A stretch of 64,000 nucleotides of DNA from Prorocentrum cordatum (Eukaryota > Sar > Dinophyceae > Prorocentrales > Prorocentraceae), in assembly GCA_963575745.1 (NCBI GenBank), contig CAUYUJ010014623.1, positions 50,001 to 114,000 of the forward strand, written 5' to 3'. This document shows, piece by piece, positions 21,131-32,689 of the stretch. The notes under the pieces are model-generated. The model was not told the origin of the DNA and made no database searches. It was given only the letters and a program-made list of their open reading frames with translations. Each line of letters begins with the position of its first letter. Position 1 is the first letter of the stretch. The position numbers were made by a program, and so were the translations under genes.

Positions 21131-21721
21131 GGACATAGAGGGGGTCGGAGGCCTGAAGTGAGTGCAAGCTACGACCAAAGAGTACCAGCTAAATGGCTCT
21201 AGGATGCAGGATGTGGTAGATGGGCCAAGGTAAGAGTTTGCCTCCGCACGCCTCTGCCCTTCCTCGTCATCCTCCTCATCGTCCTGATCTTCACCCTCCC
21301 TCCTTCTCCTCTCCCGTCCTCGTCACCCTCCCCTTCCTCTTCCTCCTCCTCCTCCTCCTCCTATTCCTCATCGCCCTCCCTCCTTCCTCCTATTCCTGCC
21401 TTCCCTTCGTCCCTCATGTCCCCCCACCTGCTACCTCATACTTCCTTCTCCATTAATTCGCTTCCCCACCCCTCCCTCCCCTGCCGTGGCGGGGGGAAAC
21501 AGCCCGAGGGCGGGAATGGGGCAGTAGCGGAGGGAAATACGTGCTCACACGTATCTATACCGTAAAGTAGGTGTACGCCCCATCACCCTATCCGAGAACT
21601 AATCCCAATCGCACCTTCAGCAACGTAGGCGTTGGCTTCGAAAACCATTGTTCCCGTTAATTCGCGCACAGCCTTTCTTCCGCATTATGCTGTAGGCTAC
21701 GAGATATGTAGACATAGGGCC
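21131..21721. other. Pyrimidine-rich region, no gene
   Basis: CCTCCT and CTTCCTCC runs at 21265-21475, then sequence of average composition without recognised features. Confidence 0.6.
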
Positions 21722-22240
21722 ACCCCCCTCTCGGGCTGGCTTGGGGGGGGGCGTTAAACGTCACGGAGTCGGCACGGAGGATTGCCAACGGAGCTTCGGC
21801 GGAATAAAAAATAGCACCTGGGGGTGATTACAAATCTGGTCCTCCCCCTCTCGGGCCGGCGGGGGGGAGCTAAATGTCACGGAGGCGGTCCGGAGGACTC
21901 GTTGTCGTCGGCCACGCGGCTGGGAAACGGATTCACAAAATGGCCCCCCCTTGGGAGGGGACACGGGAGAGTTTATTTGATCATGTTCTCGGCGGAATGG
22001 AAAGTGTCACCAGGGGGCATTAACACATCGCGCCCCCCCCTCTCGGGCCGGCTGGGGGGGAAGTTTAATGTCACAGGGTGGGCGCGGAGGATTGCCGACG
22101 GAGTCTCGATGGAATGGAAAATAGCACCGGGGGGTGTCAACAAATCACGTCCCCCCCATCTCCGGCTGGCGGGGCGGGGGAAGCCAAATGCCGCGGAGTC
22201 GGCGCGGAGGACTGCCGACGGAGTCTCGGTGGAAGCACGG
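21722..22240. repeat. About 115-bp tandem repeat, four units
   Basis: Units start with CCCCTCTCGGGC(T/C)GGC near 21727, 21845, 22034 and (as CCATCTCCGGCTGGC) 22154. Each continues with GTCACGGAG/GCGGAGGA(T/C)TGCC and CGGTGGAA-type ends. The second interval is longer because of an insertion. Translations in this region are not genes. Confidence 0.75.
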
Positions 22241-22564
22241 TTATCGTTGGCGGAGTCGCGATGGAAGTTGGCCAGGGTGCAGCGGGGGAGGGGCGAGTGG
22301 CGAATTCCTCCCCGCACGCAGTGGGGGTTGGCAGTGGGCGCCATGGCCATGTCTTGGCCGAGGGGCGGCGGGGTGACGTGCCACGAGGGTGCGCCTCCCC
22401 GGCAGAGGTCTGCCAGCGCGGGCCCCAAACAGAAAGTGCAAACGGGCCACCATCGTGTCCTTCGAGTTTCACGCAGACGACGAGCGGGACTACGAGGAGC
22501 GCGCGCCGGGCCAGCTCTTCCGCCCCCGCTTCCTACCGCGGGAAACGTCGAATGCAGAAACAGT
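22241..22564. other. GC-rich spacer
   Basis: No feature recognised between the 115-bp repeat and the GAT tract. Confidence 0.5.
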
Positions 22565-22776
22565 CCGGCGATGACGAGGAGTATGGTGATGGCGATGGCG
22601 GCGACGGTGGCGATGGCGGTGATTCCGATGATGATGCCGATGATGATGATGGTGGTGGTTATGATGCTGCTGATGATGACGACGATGATGATGATGATGG
22701 TGATGATGGAGATGATGATATTGATGATGATGGTGGTGGTGATGATGATGATGATGATGATGATGATGAGTTCTAG
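22565..22776. repeat. (GAT)n microsatellite
   Basis: GATGATG runs with GGT/GGC interruptions. They read as poly-Asp on one strand and poly-His or poly-Ile on the other. Confidence 0.9.
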
Positions 22777-23139
22777 GTCCCAGCCCCGGGCTCCGTTCCA
22801 CCCTCCCAGACCCCCAGTCATGCCCGTAATACTACCCCCGGGTGGATTTCTTGCGGGACTTCATATGGCTCTAGGAAGACCTCGGGTGGCGCCAGCGCGA
22901 ACTCTGAGGCTTCGAGACTGCCCTGTAAACCCAAAGCGGCCTAAGGTAGCTTCAAGACGGCCCAAGAGGCCCCGTGGACGGAACAAGAGATCCTCAAGAG
23001 GATTACTAAGAGGGCTCCCTGCTGCAACAAAAATAATTCCCCGTAGATGTTTGACAGATTTCGTCGCTGTCGAATTCTCGGTCTCGGGGAGGGCTGCTGA
23101 GGACGAGGAGGAAAGCGGAGCGGAGGAGGAGGAGGACTA
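22777..23139. other. Spacer with CAAGAGGCCC-type words
   Basis: Mixed sequence. At 22920-23000 it has AAGACGGCCCAAGAGGCC, as in repeat D. No gene. Confidence 0.5.
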
Positions 23140-23830
23140 GAGGTGAGGAAGGACGAGTAGCACGTGGAGGAAGAAGGGGGATATTGAAGAGAGCGGGGAG
23201 GACAGGGAAGAGCAGGATGATGAGGAGGAGGAGTAGGGATCTTCTTTGAGGAGGAGGCGTCAAGGAGGAGGAGGAGGAGGAGGAGGAGGTCTTGGAGAAC
23301 GGGGAGATATGGAAGGGGGAGGAGGTGAAGGAGGAGGAGGAGGAGGAGGAGGACGGCGAGGAGGGGGCTGGAGCAGACGGATGATGATGCTAATGGTGAT
23401 GATGATGATGATGACGACGACGACGACGACGAGGGCGAAACGTCGACGACGAGGGCGGAACGTCGACGATGTCGATGACGACGACGGCTACGATGGCAAT
23501 GGCACTGTGCATGATGATGATGTTGGCGACGAGGATGCTGATGACGAAGAAGACGACGTCGATGAGAACGATGATGATCGTGATGATGTTGATGATGACG
23601 ATGACGACGATAATGATGACATCGATGATGATGGCGGCGATAAGGATGATGATGACGGTGATGACGGTGCTGAAGATGATGATGATGTTGACATTGATGT
23701 TGATGGTGATGGTGATGATGATGGTGACGATAACGATGATGATGGTGGTGATGATGATGTTGGTGATGCTGGTGATGATGACGACGGCGGTGACGAAAAC
23801 GATTTTCGCGATGCTGATGACGATGTGCCT
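23140..23830. repeat. (GGA)n then (GAT/GAC)n low-complexity tract
   Basis: Purine-rich GGA sequence to about 23370, then nearly 450 bp of GATGATGACGA. The resulting 196-codon Asp-rich frame is not credible as a gene: it is a pure simple repeat with no other composition. Confidence 0.85.
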
Positions 23831-24559
23831 AGGTAGAACCTGAGCACGCGCGAAGCGCGCGCGTGGCCCAGGTCTGGGGGCAGCCGGCTCTTCGAAACTC
23901 TAATCGCTTCGCGCAACCCCACCATATTTGACTCGATCAGGGAAGTGGGCAGCACGCAGATGAAGGGTCTCTCTTGGAGCGCTCTTGAGACAGTCTTGGG
24001 CGCTTTTGGGGCTATCTGGGGGTTTTTTACTCTAAAAGGGGCTGGGGCAAAGGCTAGAGATAACGAGCGCTTGTCCGCGGCCGCTTGTGCTCAAGAGGCC
24101 GGCCGCCATCATGTGACTGCGCTTCACCGCCAGGCACACAATTTGCCATCCGAGACCGGAAACATTTTCGCTTGACATGGCCCGTCGCTCCCGCGACGAT
24201 CCCCCACTCCTGGGATTATCGTTGCTACAGTACAGTAGAGTTAGATATGGGCTTCGCCTTCAGCGAAGCTTCTGGCTGGGCCTCCTAACCCCCTTTTTCA
24301 AACTTGGTAGCGGAGCTGGCCTATGGTGGTCAGCTCTAGCTCTACTCTTCGCCATCCACGGCACCATCTGGTGGACTATTGACATGGTGGAACGTCAGGG
24401 TGCAGTGGGTTTGCGCGGAGGAATGTGCATATCTACGCACAACCGCAAGGACATTGGCAGCGCTACCTCCGTTCCCGCGGAGGCCTCTTACATGCGTCTC
24501 AATTCCCTGCGCTATTACACTCCTGAAGTTACCCCCTACTCCAAGTCGATTTTTTTTTC
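23831..24559. other. Region upstream of the copia-like element
   Basis: Begins with a small CGCGCGAAGCGCGCGCG hairpin near 23849. The 24177-24671 frame encodes a segment with a hydrophobic stretch (LWWSALALLFAIHGTIWW) but no recognised family. It could be the lost 5' region of the element that follows. No LTR could be identified. Confidence 0.4.
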
Positions 24560-24739
24560 AGAGACGCGCTGCATGGTAGCATGCGATACGACAGTGTGCC
24601 GCCTCAACCCCCACGCAGGGCAACTACAATGCATCATAACCCACAGCCGCAAACATCCGACCACGACCTAAGGGGCCATTGGATTGGCGTTGCCATACTT
24701 GGCCTCCCGAGGGTCGCTATCGGGTGCGCTGTTGGGCAC

Positions 24740-25330
24740 ATGCAGCGTGGTGAAGACGACTCGAGTACTACCGGCCCCCAGTGGGACCCTGCCAGTAACG
24801 TGCCTTTCCGCGAATGCGTTCGCGAGGTGCACGCCTGGATCAACGTGGCCACAGGCACCGTGGCCCCCTTCCAATAGACCGCAGCAGTACAACGTGGTCT
24901 GGGAGGGCTCGCAAGGACCATCGACATGAGAGTACCTTCGGGAATCATAAACTTTCACGTGAATATCGGTGGTCGCCCCAGTGACGGCGCCACCTACATC
25001 GTGTTCTTCCTCAGCACTAAGTTCGAAAATTTACAGCAGGAGCGCCAACTGAATCCAGGAACGGCTCTCATCGGCTTTCGCGCCCCCGCGGGAAAGTGGA
25101 TCGACCAAGCGCTGGCGCGCTTTGAGATAGCGCGCTTCGGGGCCGAAATCGCAGGCAGGCTTCAATACTCCCAACTTCCAGATCCCTAGCAGTCATTATG
25201 TTCAGAGCTCTTGGGGTGGATACGTCGCGTTCACAAAAACTACTACAACCACTCAACCACCACATGCCAATGACCCAGCAACAGTTTGATTCTCTGTTAG
25301 AGCGCACGAGGTCTTATGCTCACAGACATT
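24740..25330 (+). pseudogene. Gag (capsid-like) domain
   Basis: Reading through two stops and one shift gives PQWDPASNVPFRECVREVHA, then NVATGTVAPFQ, stop, and LGGLAR. Next come PSGIINFHVN, GATYIVFFLSTKFENLQQER and WIDQALARFEIARFGAEIAG. From about 25187 another frame gives FRALGVDTSRSQKLLQPL and MTQQQFDSLLERTRSYAHR. This helical pattern (F-R-x-W/C, L-x-G-x-A-R, Y-x(6)-L-x-x-K/R-F-x-x-L, I-D-x-x-L-x-R-F) fits the gag of dinoflagellate copia-like elements, which would form the particle shell. Confidence 0.65.
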
Positions 25331-25449
25331 GCTGAGCGCGCCCCTGGCAACATTGGTAGATTTAGCCATTGTCGGCCACCGTGCCGAAACCTTTCGCGCC
25401 GACACTAATGCAGGGCAACACCTGCGACCAACGCCTGGAACGATGATCC

Positions 25450-26050
25450 ACAACCCACTGAAGCCACCACCTTATTAAGCCAGCATGGTGGCCAGCCTAC
25501 AGGATCGCAAGACGCCTGGGCTCGTTGCCGGGGGCCGTCGGCAACGGCGGCCCCTGCCCAAGCCATTGCCCTTGTAGGATCTGCGAGGCAAGCCGCCGAG
25601 TTTGAGTTTGATGCTGGCACCGACGCCGACTTTACATCAGATGAAGGAGCTGGTGCACTCGATTACTCCGACATGCGTGCGTATCTCACAGGAGAGCAGC
25701 AGGTGCAGTTGTTATGCCGAGGATACCAGACGCATAAAGGCCGTTGGTGACCCTGTGTGAAGAAACCAGTTTGCAGGGTACGACGCACGATCCAACGAGA
25801 AAAAAGGTAAGGGTAGAGGCAAGGGTAAAGGCAAACGACGGCGACTACATGGCAGAGGTATGCGGGCATTCTTGGCATCCCTTCCTGGACCACAATACGA
25901 CGAAATGTTCCTTGGGACAGGTGGAACCGGAGGCGCGCCTCAGGAGAGGGCAAGGGACGTCGGGGTAACCCGAAGGATGGCACTGGGAAAAACCATGGAG
26001 AGTGATGCCTGCCATAGCGCGCATCACGTTCGGCGCTCAGTATGTCGATT
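25450..26050 (+). pseudogene. Gag C-terminus with basic linker and decayed zinc knuckle
   Basis: An Asp/Glu-rich segment is followed at about 25795-25860 by a Lys/Gly/Arg-rich tract (RGKGKGKRRR). Then come FLASLPGPQYDEMFLG and, near 25985-26040, GKTMESDACHSAHHVRRSVC. The last stretch fits C-x2-C-x4-H-x4-C if the first Cys has become Ser (ESDAC for EC-x-x-C). A CCHC knuckle binds element RNA. Confidence 0.55.
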
Positions 26051-28559
26051 GGGAGACGCTACTCGCCGAACCCGAAGACACCCCTACTGCCGCCGTCCAC
26101 TTCATTGCCGCTAGGTGTCTTAAGGCTAGCGTGTCCCTCGGGAGATCCGAGGAGATCTACGTTGGACGCGACGAGATCAACCTGGCGGACTGGTTGGGCA
26201 TTCCCTTCGCGGGGCAACCTGCACATATGGAGTTCGTTGGATTTCTACATGCCCGCCGATCCGGACCACGAGATGGCGGGGGCACCTGCGGACTCTGATG
26301 TTATGATGCCAGCGACGGAGGAGGAGCTGCACTTGGTGCTCCAGCCGCAGGTCATTGGCAATATTACATACGGAGAACCATATGGCGGCGGTCCTCTGCG
26401 GGGTAGCCCGCGCGATGCTGGCGGCTTTTCCGAGCGCGTCCAATGTGGACCCGGACATGGCGAAGTCTCATTGCACGTTCGCAATCCATGACCGATCCGC
26501 AAGCCGCCCACTTTGGAGGCAGGCACGTCGCAATGATGACGACGAGGACGGATGGGAAGTTGAGAGATATCACCCGCAGAGTCACGCGCGGAGTCAGTCG
26601 CGCGGCCATTCTCGCGCCCGTTCTAGCGGCGCACAGCGCCCGCATCTTACTGACGCGAGGGTCCCAAGGACTCCGCCCAGAAGAGGACGCTCGCGGGGAA
26701 GCCCGCCTCGGAACGAGGATCAGCCAGGCGAGCGCGAAGGCCAGGGCCTACTGCGTCTGGTCAGCAACGAAGATCACGGGCTGGCTCGCCAATGTGTTTC
26801 AGCAGCAAACATGCAGCACTGGCTCAGCCAAGGCTGGGCCGAGCACGACATCCGCCAGTGGTATTTCACTCCGCAATGCTACGCGGGATGATCGTGGCAA
26901 GAGCGCCCGTGCCAACGGAGATTATGGCGCTAAGTTGGCCCCCGCGCGTGAAAGAAGGGGCGCAAAGAGGTCCATCATTAAGAATCGAGAAGAACGCCGG
27001 TGCCAGGTCCGCAGCTGCGCACGCGCTGCAGACCACAGACCAGATGTCCAATGGGGCGTATTTCAAGGAGCCCCAACTTTCAGAGGACACCGTGGGTCTG
27101 GTCTCATGGAGATGTTTTCGGTCGCAATGTAGATCCGACTCGCAACCCTCCTGGGCGATGTTTGAGCAGAGCTGATTAGCAGCCGCCCACCGAAGATGAG
27201 GCCAAACACGTTGAACATAAGTGGGAGAACCTCGATGCATATCACTGCCTCAGGCGATACAATCGAGGATGCAATGACATGATGACGGGTGCAACACCTG
27301 CGGGGCAACCCGCTTCTTCCTCAAATGAAGGTGTTGGTATTCCGAAGGGCGGCAAAAAAAGGGTGGCGATCCTGTGCGTGCTGAGGCATTTGGCCCTTCT
27401 GCCGCTGTCCATGATTCAGAATGCATGTGCGAGACTGACAGCGGCGAGTCAACCAATGCGGGTTCGAACGTTGCCCAACTAATGATGCCCGGTACAATGG
27501 CGTCGTACCATGCCAGAGAAGTCGGATGGGCAGGCGCCAGGGCACTGCTTAAGCTGCCCGATGGACGACGCAAATTTGACTTCGAAGGCAATGCTAGCAT
27601 CAAGAACATGCCACTTTACAGGCCAAAAAGGAATCCTACTCCAGAGAGATCTCCATAGGGAGGCGCGGGGGAACCCGCGCACCTGCAAGTGCGGGGGCGC
27701 CCGCTGAGGAACCGCCCAAGGTCCCGAATTTTCCGAGGAAGCGATCTGAGAAGGACGCCGACCGATCTCCATCACCAAGTGCGCCAAGATCACCAACTCC
27801 GGCGTCGCCTAAACCAAGAAAGAGGGCCGGATCAGCAGAGGCCGACCCTGGAAGCCACAAGTCGCACAGAGTTGCGGGGAAACCTGCCCGCAGAAAGCGC
27901 TCTAGGGGGCCAGCAGTGGCCGCGGCAGCATGTGCGTTCCAAGGCAGCAGTACTCCTACGCCGAAGGAACCTGTATACATGCGCGGCCCAACTCCTGGCA
28001 GGCTCTGCAGGGGGGCTGGCTGGGCGCCATCATTGGAGGGCGCAACCAGGGCGCGCTCCTCGCAACGAGATGAGGGTGAGAAGGCGCTGCAGACTTCATC
28101 TAGAGCGCCAGGAGCTGCTCCGAAGATCACCGGATGCCAGTACTATGACATCCGCGAAAAGAAGTCATCTGAGTGTGAAAGCTCATCTGCAGCGCCAGCT
28201 GCGGCGGTGACCTTGCGGGGGCACCCGCAGAAACGCCCTCTGCGCGTGCGGGGCAAACCGCTGCTATCCCTGAGTTGGCAGAGGGAAGCGGGCGATTCTG
28301 GGAAACCCCGGGGAGCCTTCATCCGACGATGGTTAGCCCGGCCTACAGGCCCCATGCCGCCGACGGCCCTGACCGATACAGGGCGGCACAATGCGATGTA
28401 GCATGCGCCGCCACATACGCTGATAATGCTCTTGCCCGCCAGCGCGTCCGCAACGTCTCGCGGACGGGGCCCGCCTTCAGCTGCAGTTCCGAGGAGGAAT
28501 ACTCAGTGCAGATACTGCGTCAGGAGCACATTTTCACGAAGCTGCCGAGCGAGTGCGAC
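26051..28559 (+). pseudogene. Polyprotein linker region, Arg/Ser/Pro-rich
   Basis: The fragments lie in all three frames. ADWLGIPFAGQPAHMEFVG precedes an acidic stretch. An Arg/Ser-rich stretch at about 26560-26720 (HARSQSRGHSRARS) and a Pro/Ser/Lys-rich stretch at about 27710-27880 (DRSPSPSAPRSPTP) look disordered. The frames can be joined using the hairpin motif, which normally reads Ala-Gly-X-Pro-Ala. At 26398 it reads Ala-Gly-stop-Pro-Ala because TAG stands for a Gln codon, direct evidence of decay. No enzyme is recognised here. Confidence 0.5.
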
Positions 28560-29341
28560 AAGCGCGGCTGCTCGGAGTGGCTCGCTGCAGCCACTCGGCA
28601 CAGGCCATTTCACCACGACAGGATCTCTCATCGACTAACAGGCTGTATTACTTCGTTTGACGAGTTCGACGGCTGGGTAGACCTCCGAGACCTGCTGGAA
28701 AATTGACCGCCGAGGAACCACGAGGACTGGCATATTCATCACCGGGGCGCCATCAAGAAATACCTCCGAGGCCGGCACCCGGGCTGATCAAGCACTGGCC
28801 GTGCTCAACATATGCGAATTGTTCGATAACAGCGCGGACGCGCAGAAGGATCGACTCCAGGTGTCGAAGCTTAAGTTATGCGGGGAAGCCCGCCCGACGC
28901 ATGTCTTGCGCCCCAGCAGTGGGCACAGCAATCCAGGCGTCAGACGCCCAGAATCTCTGTACTCGCGGGTATCAGACCTGGACGAACTGGGAGCACCATG
29001 CTACTATTATCCGCGGTGCGCAATGGACAAACGCCCCGAACATACTACACGTTGGTCTGTCCTGCCGCAGCGAGGACAGTCCCAAAATGCAAGGCAGGCA
29101 GGTGTTTCGCGGACGCCCGTACTTACATGGGGATGGGCGGATTCATTCAGGCCTGCGGATGGAATCCGAAGTCTTGGTCACGGTGGGTCACAAGAAACTA
29201 CTTCGTGACAGCGACGCCATCATGACGTCGGGTATCAATGGCGGCATTTCGCCAAGTCGCACTGTTCAACTCATTGGCATCAAGCCTAACAATGTGCAGT
29301 GTGAAGACGATCGAGTTGGGCAGGTTCGGGCCAACAAACTG
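28560..29341 (+). pseudogene. Domain resembling Tpt1/KptA RNA 2'-phosphotransferase
   Basis: The N-lobe candidate is in one frame to 28706: HRPFHHDRISHRLT, then DEFDGWVDLRDLLEN, comparable to the family's DG(F/W)V-x-V-x-DLL winged-helix segment. From 28703 the next frame gives GTAIQASDAQNL (family GHSIQ), WEHHATIIRGAQWTNAPNIL (family HGT...W..I...GL) and HVGLS. GRPYLHGDGRIHSGLRMESE and VLVTVGHKKLL follow (family H-x-H...SG-x-R...E-V-x-V). Tpt1 removes the 2'-phosphate left by tRNA splicing, using NAD+. Key family residues are partly changed, the two lobes are in different frames, and the call rests on pattern memory only. Alternatives are another ADP-ribosyltransferase-like fold or an element-specific domain. 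Confidence 0.4.
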
Positions 29342-30655
29342 TAGCTTGAAGACAACAAGCGGAGTAACCTGCACGGTCCCAATCCTGCACCAATGGAGTG
29401 GTACGAATAGCCATACGATGTTTCCACATTGAAAGGATGGATTGTTGCTGGGACCCCCTGCCATTTCAAAGTCAACATTCCAACGCCTTCGGCGGAGTCA
29501 TGATGCAAGAGGTGTATCCAGCGGGGGCACCTGCGGGGCTCGGATGGGTCCTGGATCCAAGCTCAGAGCGCTGACCTGTCTGGCATGACATCCAGCGGGG
29601 CTACACTGAACGACGGACTTTATGCGAGCGGCCCGCGGCCCAATCAGGCGCAGCAGCTGCCTGCGCCTGCGGGGCCGCCGGCCGCGCTCGCACGCGCGAA
29701 CAGGGCCGCGCCCTCTTTCGGCACTCCGCAGAGTGCTGGGGATACCAACACTTCGCAGGCCAGACTCCACGGCGTCAGGATGGACCCCAAACTCTCCCAA
29801 GCCTTCGCCACGTGCATCTCCACGTGCTGTTGCGGGGCAACCTGCCATAACATATCAGGAGGCTGCCCGGGGGACAGAGACTATTTGGGCAGCAGCAGTG
29901 GTGGATGCACAGGCAGATGCGCGAAGCCATGGAGAACATGAGGCGCGACGGAATTGACCCTCCGAGCGCCAACTGGACTCCGCCTTGGGAGTGCGTTCCA
30001 GATGCGAATCCATCAGCAGATCCACGAACTATGCATGGATGCGCACCAGCATTTTTTCGGCCATCCGATCTATGATCCGACGGGTGCTGAGAGGCCTGTG
30101 GCACCACATGGGTGCGCTTATGTTTTCTGCTTGATATGCGCAGGCGACAGGTAATCCTCGGGTCGGCACTCAACCCGACAACCCGCGCGTCTGGGCGACC
30201 GCTGACGACTTCTACAGTTGGATGCGAGTCCGGTATCTGAGGAGCTGGATACGAGTCCGGTATCCCAGGCCAGGTGACCCACAATGGGTACCTGGCAGCC
30301 CCCATGGACCAAGAAGTGAATCAACGCGGTCCAGAGCTGGTGATACTTACGTCGATGGGGGAGCTGCGTCCCGAGATTGGCCATCCACGAGGCGCAGCAG
30401 GCCAACCTCTCAATGCAACTGACCCGCCAACAACGCCATCAGGAGCGGTAGCTACGCCGCGTGATGAATCGCGCGGGGGCAGCCGCTGCTCCTACAGCTG
30501 CGGGGCAACCCGCCATGGGTCTGTCGACAGTGGATGCAATGGGATCAATGCCTGCGGGGCCACCGACGGCACCTGCAGTCTCACCGAGCCGACATGAGGT
30601 GGGGGAATCCACACTTGATTGACAGACGCGCATCAGGCCACCAGCAACACCACCG
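29342..30655 (+). pseudogene. Polyprotein linker between Tpt1-like and RING-like regions
   Basis: Ala/Gly/Pro-rich fragments carry six hairpin copies (29521, 29669, 29832, 30473, 30500, 30554). One frame from about 30473 reads AGAAAAPTAAGQPAMG and PAGPPTAPAVSPSRHE to a TGA near 30620, then remains open into the RING-like segment. The repeated Ala-Gly-X-Pro-Ala words suggest a flexible linker. Confidence 0.45.
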
Positions 30656-31099
30656 ATCATAAGTGACGGTGATTTCACCAAATGTGCAATATGCCTTGAA
30701 GACGTTCTATACCACGACAAGGTGTGGAGGCCTCAGTGTGGCCACGCGCAGCGTTGGGATCGCGTAGCACGCGCCCGCGTGGAGCGGCAGCTGGAAGGTG
30801 CTCCAAGTGAAGCGCCATGCGTTAAGTGCAAAGGTGTAGGCTGCATCGCAGCCGAGCGTCATTATGCCCATGCAGGGGGGGGGCCCAACGCAGCGGGTCG
30901 ACGCGCCGAAATACTCCGCGGGGCAAATGTGCCCAGAGACCTCCGTGAAGAGCTGAACCGCATCACGGCGATGATGACAGGCACTACAGCATCTGCAGAA
31001 TTACCAGCTGCATCTGCGGGGCAACCTGCGGCCCCCCCTATGCGCGGCCGAACCCAACAGCTACGATGCCAGCCACGGAAGTGCAAATGCCTCTGGTAG
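30656..31099 (+). pseudogene. RING-like zinc finger domain
   Basis: Frame 2 reads FTKCAICLEDVLYHDKVW, RPQCGHAQRWDRVARARVE and SEAPCVKCKGVGCIA. That gives C-x2-C at 30683/30692, C-G-H near 30734-30742 and C-x2-C at 30818/30827. In a RING the residues after C-x-H include another Cys. Here W-D-R stands where a one-base change (TGC to CGC) would account for a lost Cys. RING domains usually act as ubiquitin ligases. In a retroelement polyprotein the role is unknown. The frame closes at 31099. Confidence 0.55.
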
Positions 31100-31552
31100 C
31101 CGAATCAGCAGCTACTGCAGCGACTTGCTGCAACGACGCCAGCAGGGTTGCCTGCCAATGAGGCATGGCTGAGGCGCGCAGAAAGACCCACCGATGCAAG
31201 CTCGCACTGGCTTCGCACGCCACATGGCAGTGCGCGGGGAAACCCGCTACGCGCGCGCAGGACCGAGAGCCCAGCGAGCGTGCGTGCCGACGAGGACTCC
31301 TCTGATCACATTCCATTTGTTGAACAGCATCCTTGCATGTATGAGGAGTACCCGTCTTCTTGCATCTTCTAAAAGTACCGTTTCCGTTTTCACAGAAGAG
31401 GAGGCCAGGGGATGCACGAACGTCCTTGCATCTATGACCAATGGCGCCACAAGGGCATGCACGGCACGACGCTGTCCGCTGTGCCCGGCATATTCGGTGA
31501 ACGACATGAGGTAGCCCTGGCAGGGAACAATGGGACCATGGTGGATGGACCG

Positions 31553-32010
31553 CTGACGATCCTACTGGACATGGCAGCAATAGCAGCATCATTGGTTTGA
31601 ATTATGCGCAGACATTCCAGCGAGTTTCACGCTCGCACGGTTACGACATCAAGAAGTTGGACCTGGCAAAAAGATTGCATGTGCCTGGAGTGGGGCATGG
31701 AGCCGCCGTTTGCGACGAGTCAATACCTCGCAAACTTGCTTGCAAGGAAAGGGGCGACTCGTCGGGGGCACCTGCTATTGCCAGGCTAGACACTTATTCA
31801 GCCAATGTGGCAGAGGGATCTGGCGAGAACCCACCCGCAATCCTGGGATTAAGGAACCTGTCAAACATGCGCGCCATCTTGATCCTTGAACAGGGACATG
31901 GAAAGATGGTCATCCCAGGTGCAGACATGCACAGGTGCTGGACTTAATAAAGGCACCATCCGGGCACCTGGAGATCAAGGTCGACGAGTACGGGGCCGCA
32001 ACAGAGGCGA
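31553..32010 (+). pseudogene. Retropepsin-like aspartic protease
   Basis: GPLTILLD ends one frame near 31572. After one shift the next reads GSNSSIIGLNYAQTFQRVS, HVPGVGHGAAVCDES, NPPAILGLRNLSN and MRAILILEQGHGKMVIPG. After two stops at 31945-31950 comes APSGHLEIKVDEY. This is the retropepsin arrangement: the catalytic L-L-D-x-G-(S/A) start, a V-x-G-V-G flap region, and the hydrophobic (P-A-I/L)-L-G-L strand. The catalytic Asp codon is intact but the frame break falls exactly behind it. The protease would cut the polyprotein. Confidence 0.6.
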
Positions 32011-32689
32011 ATGGCTCGACGGCGCGCACCGTCACGTCCAGCCCTCACTGCGAGGAGACACCCGTTTTCATCAAGAAGATCGCAGATGTGGAGTCGATGG
32101 CGGGGCAACCTGCGTCCAGCAGCGCGGGGGCACCCGCTCCCAACGATGCCCGCGCATGCACTATGTCCCAGGACGTCAGGGGCACCAGTCACTCCATCAA
32201 CAAGGAGACGCCCTCTTACGCGATCCATTCTATGGTGAACAACACCCTCAAGACCTGGTATCGCATGGTGATGAACCAAGTGTCAACCCCGCGCCAGCCG
32301 ATGAGGATCCCGCCTCGCGGAACTTGCAGGCGAAGGTATATCGGGCTATCTACGAGGAGGGCAGCAAGTGGGCGCCGCCCGACAACGCCGCGAGGCAACC
32401 CGCTGCGTCGAGGGACACTGCCGAGAAGTACGACATCTTTACTTCGAGCAGTGGCCCAGGTGCCCATGGCACGGGCGTCTGGACGCCTCCATCGCTTGTC
32501 AATGGGTGGCGGGGGCAGGCGCGCGCCGCGGCCACTCGCGCTGAGGTGCTGTCTTCAGGCGCGGGGGCACCTGCATGCTTTTCCCAGGCGCCAGCTGTTC
32601 GCGCCGGGGGCAGCGGCGGACCCGGCTGCGCGGCTGCCGCAGAAAAAGAACATACATCTCATCATTATCAGTCTCGTGCTTTCGTCATA

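Noticed and set aside
23246-23836. 196-codon Asp-rich open frame
   Set aside because: It is a translated GAT/GAC simple repeat with no other composition. The opposite strand is equally open.
24177-24671. Membrane protein gene with a hydrophobic segment
   Set aside because: One hydrophobic stretch only, no family recognised, and it runs into the gag region in another frame. Kept only as a note on the element's upstream region.
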